From the NCBI GenBank assembly GCA_028753945.1, contig JAPNXP010000018.1, positions 1,674,001-1,738,000 of the forward strand: 64,000 nucleotides of DNA, in the 5' to 3' direction. The notes under the pieces are model-generated. The model saw nothing but the letters and a program-made list of their open reading frames with translations, made no database searches and was not told the origin of the DNA. Position numbers and translations under genes: made by a program. Source of the stretch: Hexactinellida sp. DTS-2022 (Eukaryota > Porifera > Hexactinellida). The first letter of the stretch is position 1. Each line of letters starts with the position of its first letter. This document shows, piece after piece, positions 33,959-45,649 of this stretch.

Positions 33959-34152
33959 CAGTGGAGCCTCCCATAACGGACACTCCAAATAGCGGACAAC
34001 CTCTAAATAACGGACAAACCCTCGTGGCACGGATTTATTTATTTAGCATACGTGTATGTCTAATAGAAAAGCAACCTCTAAATAGCGGACAACCTCTAAA
34101 TAACGGAAAACGGTTCCGGTCCCAAGGTGTCCGTTGTTCAGAGGCTCTACTG
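33959..34152. mobile_element. Pogo/Tigger-type MITE, CAGTGGAGCCTCCC family
   Basis: Inverted ends CAGTGGAGCCTC / GAGGCTCTACTG with TA on both sides. Internal TAGCGGACAACCTCTAAATA direct repeats. A GGTCCCAAGG motif precedes the 3' end, as in the CAGTCGACT family. Confidence 0.82.
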
Positions 34153-34773
34153 TATACCAAATTACAAATTGGTGCTGTGTAGCATCTATACATTTATTGT
34201 CTAGGAAATAATTTAATTTTAACTGGCCGTATAGATATGTAAAGAACTTCGTCCAAGTAGAAAGTACACTGTTAGCCGATCAGTTAGGTTAGACAGTAGA
34301 ACAAGTCTAGTCAATGTCTTTCGTAGTACAAATCGTCCAAGTAGCACTTGAGTGGTTTGTGAAATGTGTCAAATAGTGCAGTATTCATCAGTCCAAAAGT
34401 ATGTAGTATTTCCCTAGCTACGTAGTAAGTCAAGGTCCAAGTTGCTCCACCGATTACATCAATCTAACAAAAGTTAGCTGATATTTTAAAATAACTCTAT
34501 GCATTCATAGTCTATCTCTAAATGAAATGGTTTGATAATATATAAATAGCTTCAGTCCTGAGTTAGTAGCTAATAACAGTGTAGCATGCAAGGTTTCAAT
34601 TGAATGAGTATGGATAGGCAATAGTTCTGGTCATGAAGGTTCACGAACGGACTGAATAAACCCAATTTATATTCTACGTATAGATTAATGATTCAGTATT
34701 TCTAATATATCGATATTCAGTTTAGTTCGTTCTTTCAGTTTGTTCAATTCGTTCGTACATAATACGGTATTAA
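34153..34773. other. Intergenic, nothing recognised
   Basis: No gene or defined repeat seen. Confidence 0.35.
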
Positions 34774-35169
34774 TCGGGTCAAATTTCACAGGATTTATTG
34801 GACAGAATTACAGTTTGGCTTACAATATTTTCGGTTAATCGGTTTCTCCGCTCAATCGGGTCAAAACAACCTGGTCCCGAGGTGGCTCTGTCACTGGAAA
34901 ATTGGTCCCCGAAAAAATTGGTCCGGGGGACCAATATTCCATGGAAATATGGTCCTAGCCTAAAATTTTTGGTCCCACCATGAGACCAATATTCCATGGA
35001 ATTTTGGTCCCGGTGTAACAGCCCAGATTATACCCCCGTCCTCGAATAACCCCGGGTATAATCTGTCCTAGCCCAGATTATTCCCGGGGTTATTCTGTCC
35101 TAGGACAGATTATACCCCCGGGTATGAAGTGGGCTAGCCCAAAATATACCCCCCTAGCCCAGATTATAC

Positions 35170-35560
35170 CCCCATGGGGGTATAATCTGGGCTAGGACAG
35201 AATATACCTGGGTATAATCTGGGCTAGGACAGAATATACCTGGGTATAATCTGGGCTAGGACAGAATATACCTGGGTATAATCTGGGCTAGGACAGAATA
35301 TACCTGGGTATAATCTGGGCTAGGACAGAATATACCTGGGTATAATCTGGGCTAGGACAGAATATACCTGGGTATAATCTGGGCTAGGACAGAATATACC
35401 TGGGTATAATCTGGGCTAGGACAGAATATACCTGGGTATAATCTGGGCTAGGACAGAGTATACCTGGGTATAATCTGGGCTAGGACAGAGTATACCTGGG
35501 TATAATCTGGGCTAGGACAGAGTATACCTGGGTATAATCTGGGCTAGGACAGAATATACT
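35170..35560. repeat. 32-bp tandem array, about 12 copies
   Basis: Unit GGTATAATCTGGGCTAGGAC plus AGAATATACCTG, period 32. Copies are almost identical; the last few share an A-to-G change (AGAGTATA). It is derived from the subterminal motif of element X by local expansion. Confidence 0.92.
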
Positions 35561-36126
35561 CCCTGGCCTCATTATGTCATGTGCGAAAATGTGGTGCGTG
35601 TGGTGTGATAACTTATATATATGTATGCATAAATGTTGCATGCAACATTGTAACATACGAGGTGCAACAATTTTGAATGAATATCGAACACTCAACAATT
35701 CGCATGAAATATCGCAAAACAAATTTGTATGCAACATTCCAAATATACGATGCAACTTTGTTCTACTATCAAATTTTCTTCGTATATAAACAAATAAACG
35801 TATGTCCCATCTCTAAGTTGAATAATTCTTGAATATAACGAATTATTCATGAACTATTAACTTTTTGGCAAATTTTGGGAATTCGCGATATGGATAGTGT
35901 ATTTGCGAAGTTTACCCGAAGAGAAGTTGAATTTGATCAAATATTTGTTCTCTTGGTAGTTTTAACAATCAATAATGGATTATTCGGCAAATTGAATAGT
36001 TTATAATCTATTCACAATTATTTGTCACCTTTTTCAATGAATTAGTACGTATTTAGTTATAAAATTAAAACCACATAATACGTATAAAATTGTGTTGGGT
36101 TTTTTGTTCAATCGTCATTCGAAATA

Positions 36127-36321
36127 CAGTGGATGCCGGTTATAAGCACATCATCGGGAACTGCACTTGATGTGCTTATAACCGGCATGTTCTTATAACC
36201 GACATAATTTATATAGGGTATAATAACCGGTATATGGCAAGTTTGGCAACCGTTTTCCAACATAATGTTCTTATATCCGATATGTTCTTATAACCGGCGT
36301 GCTTATATCCGACATCTACTG
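36127..36321. mobile_element. TA-type MITE, CAGTGGATGCCGG family, 195 bp
   Basis: Inverted ends CAGTGGATGCCGGTTATAAG and near-complement. X copy 1 lacks it at the matching site (25640-25655, ATGTAGTATTTCG), giving an empty-site comparison. Confidence 0.82.
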
Positions 36322-36625
36322 ACTACATATTTGGTAACCTACTACTACTGTCCCGTCCCGAAAATTGGGTAACTAGATTTTCCGGGACTGTCTCGTCCCG
36401 TTCCGAAAATTAGGCATACACAATAAGAGAGGGATATATTCTGTCCTAGCCCAGATTATACCCCCAAGGGGTATAATCTGGGCAAGAGGGGTATATTTTG
36501 GGCTAGCCCACTTCATACCCGGGTATAATCTGGCCTAGGACAGAATATACTCCCGGGTATATTCTGGCCTAGGACAGATTATACCCGGGTATATACTGAT
36601 GGGGGGTTAATCTGGGCTGCTACAC

Positions 36626-36770
36626 CGGTGTAAACGCGTTTGGGGACCCCAGCGTTTTGGGCCCCCTGGGCTTTAAACCACTAGCGATATAGGGACGGGG
36701 GTACCTAAAACGCTAGGGCTTTAGGGACGGGGGACCCAAAACGCTGGCGTCCCCAAAGCGGCTTACACCG
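36626..36770. mobile_element. MITE with CGGTGTAAACGCG ends, 145 bp
   Basis: Inverted ends CGGTGTAA and GCTTACACCG, with GGGGACCCCAGCGTTTTGGG and its complement inside. Its first bases are shared with the end of element X, which also ends ACACCG. Confidence 0.65.
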
Positions 36771-37323
36771 GATCAATTTTTCGGGGCCCAATTTTCCATT
36801 GACAGGCTTATTCATAAAATTATTTGGTCCCAATTAGACGAAAAATCGCCTAGGCTACTATTATAGTAAATACGGCAACTATATAAACACAAACCTCAGA
36901 GGGACCAATTTTCCACAGACGGACCAAATTTCCATGAAAATTTTGGTTCCCCCGGACCAATTTTCCAAGGGGACCAAAATTTCCGTGACAGCTCTATTAA
37001 GCGGAGTCGACTGTATAAGTAAAATAACTGGATTTTTTTGGCAAAAGTTAGTCTATATACGAGTATCCATTTTTCTACTCATATACTTATAAGTTAGTTA
37101 ATTATTTTTTTAATTAGGTCTATCCCACATATGTAAAGTTTTCATTACTGTAGGAGTTGTAAGAAGAATACGTCTGTCTCCCTTTCTTTACCATTTTATA
37201 ATACAAAAAGGATAACCTGTCACACATTGATTAACCCCCCCCCATGGAAGCGTTGCGTAATGTTTGAAGCTTATACATAGATGCTTGTCAGCTATTACAA
37301 GTATCAATTTACCTTCCGTTTGG

Positions 37324-37337
37324 TATATTTATATAAG
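37324..37337 (+). promoter_or_regulatory. Possible TATA box
   Basis: TATATTTATATAAG lies 57 bp upstream of the receptor start codon at 37395. Position fits a TATA-containing promoter, but the region is AT-rich, so chance is not excluded. Confidence 0.3.
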
Positions 37338-37394
37338 TAGCAGTGGGAAAACAATGTGCATATTATTAATTATATTATTACAATATCAAGCAGT

Positions 37395-40300
37395 ATGAAT
37401 AATTATCTCTGGACACAGGTATTGCTTCTGTTGCTACTTTCCACAGCTGTCTACTCCCAAGGTAGGTAGGTTCTGTTCATAGTTATTGATGTATTCGGAA
37501 GATGCGTTGATGTTTAATTTAATTACTTTCGCGCGTAAGTCTATGTTTTAAGCTTTAAACTGTAAAACTACAAAATGTAGATTATATATTAATTACGGGG
37601 AAGTAACTGAATTCCATTATCATTTATCAAATTTGTATTTATATCTTATTATTTTTAAGTCGAAGGTTTCATCGAGGGTTTGACATGATCCATAATCTCG
37701 TACGCCTATAACGATGCTATTGTATTACGTCTATGTTTCAAATTTACGAGCCTGCAAATAATTTTACATCATACTTTTTCTTGTCTCTGCGTTTAACATC
37801 TCATGCTAATCTTGCAAATCTTATCGAGGCGCATGCATTAATCCAAATTTTCTATGTTGTCGTTAGTCCAAATTTCAAAGTTGTCATTAGTCCAAAAATG
37901 TAGGATGTTGTCGTTAGTCCAAATTTGCTATGTTGTCATTAGTCCAAATTTCAAAGTTGTCATCAGTCCAAATTTCAAAGTTGTCGTTAGTCCAAAAATA
38001 TTGGAATTCTTTAAAAATCCTACCATTCACCAATACTTGTTAAAGATTTATTAGTATGTCCCATTGTGGTTTTATCGTATACAAGTTGCCGCTTTTTATA
38101 ATTACCACAGAGTGTTTAAATATAACTGTTTATCAATAACAGTAGCTATTGAATACTAAATGCTTCTTATAAAAACATGAGAATTTACAATATAACTAAA
38201 AGAAGTAACTATTGTGGAATACAAGATTGAAGAATATCAACGCAAGGGAGGTAAGATTGCTTCCACCCCTGATGGGTACAAATATTTCTTGAACAGCCGA
38301 CCGACATCAACTTACATTTACTTAAAATGCGTGCTTTTCAGGAAAGCTTGCAAAGGGTCTGCTAAATTGATTCCTGAAGTTAATTTAATATTTCCTAAAA
38401 CAGAACATAATCATGAAGTAGAAGAATACAAGGCAGAAGTTTTTGCGCTAAAAGCTAAATGCAGGAAAAGGGCAAGCTCTTCTAAGGATAATCTTCGAGA
38501 AATATTCAACAATGTTACAAGGACAGATCCATCAGCTCATCAAATCACTTTCAAATAATGTGAATCTATGATGTATAGAGCAAGATGTGACTCGCAACCT
38601 AGACTCCCTAAGTCTGCAGTTGAATTTTGCGAGATGTTACCGACAACAAACTTTGCTGCAAATTTAAAAGCTATTATCAAATTAGACGAGCGGATAGCGG
38701 TTATATTTTTCTCTGAAAAAATATTCACGTTAATGGCAGATATCCATGATATTCAATATGACGGCACGTTCTATGCTGTTCCCAAACTATTTTACCAGTT
38801 GTTTACGATCTTCCTCACAGTTGGAAGACACAGTATTCCAGCTATACACTGCTTGATGACAAATAAAGATGATGGATGCTGGTTCCACTATACACAAGCG
38901 ATATGGAAACACATACAGAGATATGAATTGGCCTCAAGTTATCGACATATGACAGAACTCGAATCATTCTTGCGGCAAATAATGGCAATTCCCTTCCTAC
39001 CAGGTGATCTGATCCATTCCACCTACTCTTTCCTTCAAATTCCAGCACTACCAATGATAGAAAAGTTAAAACTTGATGACTTTCTCAAATATTTTAAAAG
39101 ATCTTGGTTAATTCAAGTTAAATCAAATGAATTATCAATTTTCGATTTAGAGAATGTTACAAACAACGGGGCAGAAAGCTACCACGCACGCCTAAAATGT
39201 TTATTCAAAACAAGTCACCCGCAAATATGGAAATTTATGGATACACTTAATACTACTATTGCAGATTATGACAATGAAATCTCTCGATTGGAGCAAGGAA
39301 AAGACATTACTAGATCGAGGAAAATACACTTCAGGGTCAACATGGAGTATAGAAAGTCCTGTAAAGAAAAGCTCATGAGTGGAATCTATACTCCATGGGA
39401 ATTTTTGAATTCCATGCCGATCATTATCGAAAACAATTTTAGATGATTCATCTATTGTTTATATCTCCGATGATTCGGATGTAAGTGAAGAAGAGACAGA
39501 ACAGGAGTTACAGAATCTCCATTCATGTGTGGTTTGTCTAGGTGCACGGGAAAATACATGGATATTCCTTCCATGTAAACACGCAAACTGCTGTGAGCTA
39601 TGTACCCAAACCATTACACAAATGGGAAATACTTGTCCAACATGCAGAACTCCAATCGTGGACACATTTCAAATTTTCCTCAGCTAAAATCCAATTTTAT
39701 CTAATCGTTTCAATTTATATTTCCTTCTTAATTTATTTTCTATTTCTAAATATACTTTCATCATTTTAGTTTTGTATTTCACAATTTTATTCATTATTAT
39801 TTTTCAACAAGCATCAATTAAACTTTTTCAGATAAATGTCACAATACTTTTCCTATGTGAACTAATTAACAACTATTTACATATTAAATTAAGCCCAATA
39901 TTTTTTGGACGAACGACAATATCCTACATTTTTGGACTAATGACAACTTTGAAATTTGGACTAACGACAACATCCAGAGTTATTGGAATATTGCCACTTT
40001 AAAAATTTGGACTAACGACAACATAGCAAATTTGGACTAGTGCATACATAAGAATTTGGACTAACGACGCGCGCCCATCTTATCCTAGCTACTTTAATTT
40101 ATAATATTCTTCTGATCCATGGTCCAATCTAATGGAATTCTCTTATATGCTATGCTCAAACTCAATATTTTATTATTAATATTGTAATATTTCCTCGAAC
40201 AATAGAGGTTATAATTCACTTTTCAAGAGATAGAGATGCTGAATGTTTGGTTTTAGCCCCTTTGGATGAGTCACCACTCCTTCTATACCAAAATACATTT

Positions 40301-43300
40301 AAGTATTGCATAGCACTGGATATATTATTATACCAGGTACTATTTTGATAAGGATAACTGTTAAGCAGTCTCTTGCAGACACCAAATATATTGTTCGGTT
40401 ATTTTATGTTTGTACAATATTTCCTAACTTCACTTCCATTTCATAAACTTATTTTATTTCTAAATTCTATTCAATTATCTCAAGTTAATGATCCCCAGTA
40501 TCTGTTATGAATTTAGTGTATAATAAGTTATTCCTTTACCAAATGTTTATTTAGTTCCATCAACTGGTTGCGATGCCATTTCAAGTGGAGGAACGTGTTT
40601 CAGTTATTTCACGGATACTGCGGTGACCTGGCATGAAGCGAGATCAGCTTGTATCGTATGGGGAGGTAATCTCGCAACCATTTTATCCTGTGAAGAAAAT
40701 GCGTTGGTTATCTCAACTGCTATCTGGAGCTTTGCTTGCTTTATCGGGCTTAACGACATTAATGCAGAAGGCGTGTTTGAGTGGACGGATGGTAGCACGA
40801 GCGCGTATAGAGATTGGAAGATTGGAGAGCCTAATGATTCCGGAGGATTAGATGAGGACTGCGGCACCATATACTCCGACACCAAGTGGAATGATACCCC
40901 CTGCAATAAAACTAGAGATTGCTACTACTGTAGTGCAAGGGGTAAGGTAATTAATTGTTAGATTAGACAGGAATAATAATTTCAGGGATTCGGCCCCAAC
41001 TATTTTATTTAGCATTCATTTGCTCTTTTTGAAGAGTCAAAAAGTGAATGCAAATTTTATAGATTTATCGCCAATTTGTTTTGGATTAACTGCTGTAATA
41101 GTTTCCCCTAGTGCAGTAGGTATTTATGATTCATTCGCATGTCTCATATTTGTATAGGTAACTGTTTTCACGCATAAGAATATTTGGCAAGTGAATCAAG
41201 ATTATCTCCCACGTAAATGGTTCTGTTTTTTAATAGAAATCCCTGTCTTTTAGAGGTCTCCGGATAAATTAACTAGCATCGGGCTTGGCCTCTATAAAAC
41301 TTAGAGTATATACAATATTATTAAATGTAGTACGTAAATTAAATATTATTTATTGGTCAGTTAACAGGCATCAACCTACCTTTTCCTGTATAATTCGGGT
41401 AGATGCTTGTGTGCTTCGGGAAGGCAGGGTCTAGAATTAGGCTCGTTGCCACCTAAGCTCAGTTACTATGAAGATAATTAATACTACAGTAAACATTGGA
41501 TTTAACGACACTCGTTTTGGCAGGCTAAAAAGATCACCATATCCAAATCCGAACTAGCGTCAAATACTACTACGCACCTCTGGGCAAAATACAAAGTATT
41601 TATTAGCGATTTGTCGCAAAAGCCGATGTCGTTAAATCCAATGTTTACTGTATATTATCGATTATCATAGATGCATTATACGATTATACGTTATACGTTC
41701 GGGGAGCGTATAATGGACCATATATACGTTAAAATAGTTATACGTTATACGTTGTATGATGATTATACGTTACGTATGATGGCATTATACGTTCACCTAT
41801 CGTATAATGGTACCATATATATGTTATACGTTACGTATAATGCAACTATGTCGATTATACGTATATTAACCCCTTCAATTTGCTCTTGGCCATATGGAGT
41901 TCAATATTACGTATTGTGAGTCAGATATCTTTTGTGTTCGCGTATTTATTTACGATTATGATAAAGACCAGCTACTGCATTTTAGACTTTTATGGCAAAA
42001 TTCGTGCCAATTCATGTTTTTTCCTTCACTTTGTTCTTGCCAGGAAATTTAATTACTTTATTGTACTAAATTCTTAGTGAGTCCATTTCGAATCCAGGAG
42101 GCTGCTACAACGTTTGTAGCTTTACCAGACAATTCAATCCTTAATGCAGACACCACTCTATACTGCCTAACAGAGAGTAAGGACACACCAAACGTAATAT
42201 GGAGCTATGTAGATACTGCCGGCACCAGATCTAATCTCGCTTCTACAACAGATTCCATCACGGGAGTTAGCACTCTCTCTATAACCACTGATCTGCCAGG
42301 GATGTACAGCTGTCTGGTTAGTCAGGACGGGGGCGCCAGCAGGGTGTACACGGTAGAGATGGTTGACATATCTCTGTATACAGGTACGTACAGATATACA
42401 GCTCACGAGCAATAATTAATGGTAGTGCTTTAATCTACTGAGTGACTAAATATAATTTATTATAAAATAAAATTTTCAATTTGTTATTATTGACAATGAC
42501 CATCCTTTCCTAATTAGGAGTGGGAATGAGATTCTGTTTGTGACATTGTGGTTCGTATTCCACAATTGAGGCGCATTTTATCCTCTGCTGTTAATTTATG
42601 ATTTATTTAGGTTTATGTTTCGTTCCTTAGTTGCTGTCGATGCTGCAGACTATGTGTACACAATAGGAATCGATAGAGAAGACGAATATCTGTATTGTCT
42701 CAGCCCTGACAAAATATGGAGAAGAAAGAATACAATTGGAATATATCCCAATCCTCTAAACATATTCAAACTAGGGTTTCTCCTGAAATATACTAATAGC
42801 CATCTTATGGAATGTGGAGATGCTGCTGCAAACAGTTCTATTTTGAGTATTGGACTAGTAATACAAGGTAAGTATACTAGTATTCTTAAATATGTCCACA
42901 GACAATTTATAATCGGTTCTGTCGGGGCCTTTAAACTTAATGCAGTCTCACTTAACAGGCCCCCCTGCCATAACACTGAATGACGGATGCAACCAACCCT
43001 TCCCTCTCCTCCCCCCAGTTGTTAACATAGCATACGTTGCTATACTGACAGAGCATGTTGTTATGAGTACCAATATGAATGGGGTGTGGCAGACACCTAA
43101 TAGCAGTTATGTAACTAACAATCCTATCACCTTCTCTCCTTTCAGAGTGTCAGATGCGGGATTGTACAAGTTCTATGTGACAGGTTGGAACAGCGTGCAG
43201 ACACTAGCTATCCAGATACATATACTGCCTACAGGTGGGTTGTGTGTATGTCCTGTCGGGGGATTATAGTTATGTTAAAAATAATATAATTAAATGTACC

Positions 43301-44251
43301 AGTAGTCTTTATCACTAAACTTCCCAAACTTAATTTGAACTATGCCATATACGATTTACAATGTTATCAATAATTTTCGAAAATTCTATAATAATCATTT
43401 AACAAAACATAGCTCAACAACGAGTTGACAATTTAGTTCTTAGTTTAAGTTTAGGATCAATCAAATACTAAATTTTGGGACAAGTTTTTTGGGTAACTTA
43501 GCTTAGTCAGAACTAATTCAAGCGATTTAAGTTTAAGAATTGTTAGTGGAACTAGTGAAGTCCATTGGCATTTTAAAATTGTATTTAGGACTTGTTTCTT
43601 ACAACCCATTCACTAGTATCAAATCCCAGTTACGTAGTGATTGCATCAATGGGAAACAGATTATACATTGTTTATGAATTCCAGAAGTCTATATTTTATA
43701 TATTTTTAGCAACATACACACAAGAAGTTACCAATTTACTAGCTGAGACTTCCAACAATAGTTCAATGCTGGTTACTTGGGAATTGTCAGAAGAACCGCC
43801 TTCCTACTCAAATGCTACATTCTCCGTATACTTTGGAACAGGAGGTTCTGAACTGTTAGCGGGTACAACGGGAAACTTCTCCATAATTATTAATGGTTTA
43901 ACTCTCAACGTTAACTATACAATACGAGTAGAGGTAAGATTTGCATTCTCCACACAAACATTATCTGCAACAATCAATCATGTACTAAAACTATCGACTC
44001 AAACAACAATCGCGACTACTACTGATACAAATATTGACAAAGGGATTGATGCTACAACAGGCATTTTAATCGGAGTGATTGTTTTCTTATTGGTTCTATT
44101 AGCAGTAATTGTCGTTGCTTTCATTGCTACTGTCTATATTATTAAGAGTGGATTTCCTATCAAGAAGTACTTAGTGAATAGATCAGCTAAGAACGCTCAG
44201 AAAGTAGGGACGGGAATTGGCTATGAAACTATAGATATTCCAATATTATAG
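37395..44251 (+). CDS. CTLD-Ig3-FN3 transmembrane receptor with ITIM-like tail
   Basis: Six exons, read from splice sites and frame: 37395-37461, 40555-40941, 42078-42383, 42631-42867, 42959-43234, 43710-44251 (604 residues). All introns are phase 1 and GT-AG. Exon 1 is a signal peptide (MNNYLWTQVLLLLLLSTAVYSQ). Exon 2 is a C-type lectin domain (WGGNLATI, CFIGLND, WTDG, DCGTIYSDTKWNDTPC). Exons 3-5 are Ig-like domains of types B (C-W-YSC), C and A (no Cys pair, LYKFYVTGWN). Exon 6 holds an FN3-like domain, one TM helix (about 543-570) and a tail of about 30 residues ending IGYETIDIPIL, where IGYETI fits the ITIM consensus with Tyr596. The CTLD-B-C-A order and sequence match the start of the adhesion GPCR on the other strand. 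It is probably a cell-surface recognition receptor; ligand and signalling are inferred. Confidence 0.85.
38214..39446 (+). pseudogene. MULE transposase with FLYWCH finger, one in-frame stop
   Basis: The first part (to 38558) carries a FLYWCH-type zinc finger (DGYKYFLNSR ... LKCVLFRKACKGSAKL ... EHNHEVEEY). After one in-frame TAA (38556-38558) the same frame continues CESMMYRARCDSQPRLP into the MULE transposase core: IQYDGTFYAVPKLFYQL with the first catalytic Asp, then IPAIHCLMTNKDD, and NNGAESYHARLK toward the C-terminus. There is no ATG in the first segment; the frame is open from 38196, so the start lies in an unseen upstream exon or has been lost. Recently inactivated or nearly intact. It is a transposon gene and not part of the surrounding receptor. 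Confidence 0.85.
39442..39687 (+). CDS. RING-finger (C3HC4) frame of the MULE element
   Basis: Eighty-one residues, one frame off the end of the transposase ORF and overlapping its stop by a few bases. Acidic lead (SDDSDVSEEETEQE), then a C3HC4 RING of the IAP type: CVVC, FLPCKH, CCELC, CPTC. It could be the C-terminus of the transposase after a one-base shift in the TTTT run at about 39437-39440, or a separately spliced product. RING domains usually confer ubiquitin-ligase activity; whether it serves transposition is unknown. No start codon precedes the finger. Confidence 0.7.
   Translation, partial: DDSSIVYISDDSDVSEEETEQELQNLHSCVVCLGARENTWIFLPCKHANCCELCTQTITQMGNTCPTCRTPIVDTFQIFLS
40942..42077. 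other. Receptor intron 2 with MITE and ATTATACGT-rich satellite
   Basis: Contains the TA-type MITE at 41487-41650 and, next to it, 41660-41870 made of irregular repeats of ATTATACGTTA and GTATAATG in both orientations. No coding sequence. Confidence 0.6.
41487..41650. mobile_element. TA-type MITE, CAGTAAACATTGG family, 164 bp
   Basis: Perfect 24-bp inverted ends beginning CAGTAAACATTGGATTTAAC, with TA on both sides. Young by TIR identity. Confidence 0.9.
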
Positions 44252-44368
44252 TTAGAGAACATACAGACGAGTATGTTTGTCATTTAGGTTTCAGATCTAC
44301 TCTGCATTCAATTATAGTTTAGCTTTTACATTGTAGACTATATTTTCAAAATCTAACTTTACTGTAAA
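44252..44368 (+). other. Receptor 3' flank
   Basis: Short AT-rich 3' region before the foldback element. No AATAAA was found in it. Confidence 0.3.
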
Positions 44369-45649
44369 TGTTGCAGCGTGTACGCAAGATTAGTGCGCAT
44401 GCATGCACGCTAGTGTGCATGCATGCACACTAAGTTTCTAGCCTGCATGCATGCACACTAGCGTATATGCACGAAAATCGCTATTTTCATATTCGTGCAT
44501 ATACACTAGCGTATACACACGATAAAGTGTTCTCTTTTGCTAATGGTTGTATGTTAATAGAAATAATTTGTATTTATTAATTCTACGAGCCTTCAATGGT
44601 CCGGAAATCCTTCTATCTTACTACATTAATAAAACTTCGGTTACAACGAAATGGATATAACGAAATTCCGCTTATAACGAACTCCGGTTATAACAAACTC
44701 TGCTTATAACGAAATGAAATTACGGTCCCGAGCACTTCGTTATAACGGGAGTTGACTGTAAATGATAAACAAGTTAACCTTATTCTTGTAATTTACTCAC
44801 AACTAAGTCGTTCATTTCAGTGTGTTGTTATTTGAGAGAGGATATTTACTAACTCATATTATATTTTCTGCATCGTTGGTACAGGCGCGCCTAAAATTAT
44901 GGACCATTTCGCGGCGTACTTTCCTCAAGTTACCATTTATAACTAGTACTTCATTTTGGGTTGTGATTCGTTAATAATGCAATAATGTAATTTGTTTTGG
45001 AAAGTATGTTAATTTTATTTAATGAAGTTATTCTTATTACTTTATTAGTTATTAATTACAGTCGAAATCGGGTTTTTTTGCCCCCAAAATGCACGACAAA
45101 AGGAGGCAAAAAAAACCAATAAGCAAAAAAAAACCGATTTTGACTGTATTAGTTAATTAATAGCTCAATAATTCTTAAGGGTAGCTGGTTTCAGCTATAT
45201 TAAAAGGTTATCTCGTTGGCTCAAATAATACTCATATTATAAATAGTAATTGAAACCTGTTGGCTAGTAAAGTATACGTAATTAAATAATTAAATTGTAT
45301 ACTATATATCTCAACTATATATAGCAATATACAGCAATTCGATTTCAAAAATTGTTGAGTAATACGTGTTGGATTGTATAACTGAGGAGCGAACGAGAAA
45401 AAATGTGAAAATTCAAACTAGACATTGGTGAAAGATCAAAGATGGAACTAGAACAAATGTTAATTAGACAACCATTAGCAAAAGAGAACACTTTATCGTG
45501 TGTATACGCTAGTGTATATGCACGAATATGAAAATAGTGATTTTCGTGCATATACGCTAGTGTGCATGCATGCAGGCTAGAAACTTAGTGTGCATGCATG
45601 CACACTAGCGTGCATGCATGCGCACTAATCTTGCGTACACGCTGCAACA
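44369..45649. mobile_element. Long-TIR foldback element, 1281 bp
   Basis: Arms of about 180 bp (44369-44550 and 45470-45649) are almost identical inverted copies, with TGTTGCAGCGTGTACGCAAG at the tip and repeated TGCATGCATGCA. Flanking TAAA on both sides suggests a 4-bp duplication. It contains a CAGTCAACTCCC-type half element (ending about 44757) and a complete MITE (45059-45146). No transposase. Confidence 0.85.
45059..45146. mobile_element. TA-type MITE, 88 bp
   Basis: Inverted ends CAGTCGAAATCGG / CCGATTTTGACTG, TA on both sides, nested inside the foldback element. Confidence 0.85.

Larger units (their letters stand above)
35011..36627. mobile_element. Element X, copy 2 (inverted relative to copy 1)
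   Basis: Ends CGGTGTAACAGCCCAGATTA and complement. The interior is homologous to 25378-27488 read in reverse, including a GGTTACCAAA...AACAATT region. It contains the tandem array at 35170-35560. Confidence 0.65.
34890..36989. mobile_element. Element Z, interrupted
   Basis: Inverted ends GTCACTGGAAAATTGGTCC and complement. Both arms (34890-35010 and 36771-36989) consist of GGACCAATTTTCC-type motifs in both orientations. Flanks GGCTCT/AGCTCT suggest a 6-bp duplication. Confidence 0.65.
34774..37013. mobile_element. CAGTCGACT-family MITE carrying deeply nested insertions
   Basis: The outer element starts in its body near 34774 (left terminus eroded) and ends AAGCGGAGTCGACTG at 37013 followed by TA. 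It is split at GGCTCT/AGCTCT by element Z (34890-36989), which is in turn split by element X copy 2 (35011-36627). X carries a 32-bp tandem array and a TA-type MITE, and a further MITE lies at X's right end. Confidence 0.7.
37827..40076 (+). mobile_element. Mutator-like element (FLYWCH + MULE + RING), 2.25 kb, in receptor intron 1
   Basis: Bounded by 9-bp duplications ATCTTATCG/ATCTTATCC (8 of 9) at 37818-37826 and 40077-40085. Termini GGCGC-rich, then inverted arms of about 180 bp (37827-38005 and 39895-40076) built of GTCGTTAGTCCAAATTT-type repeats. Encodes a transposase (38196-39446) and a RING-finger frame (39442-39687). It lies in the sense orientation inside the 3.1-kb first intron of the receptor gene. 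Confidence 0.92.
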
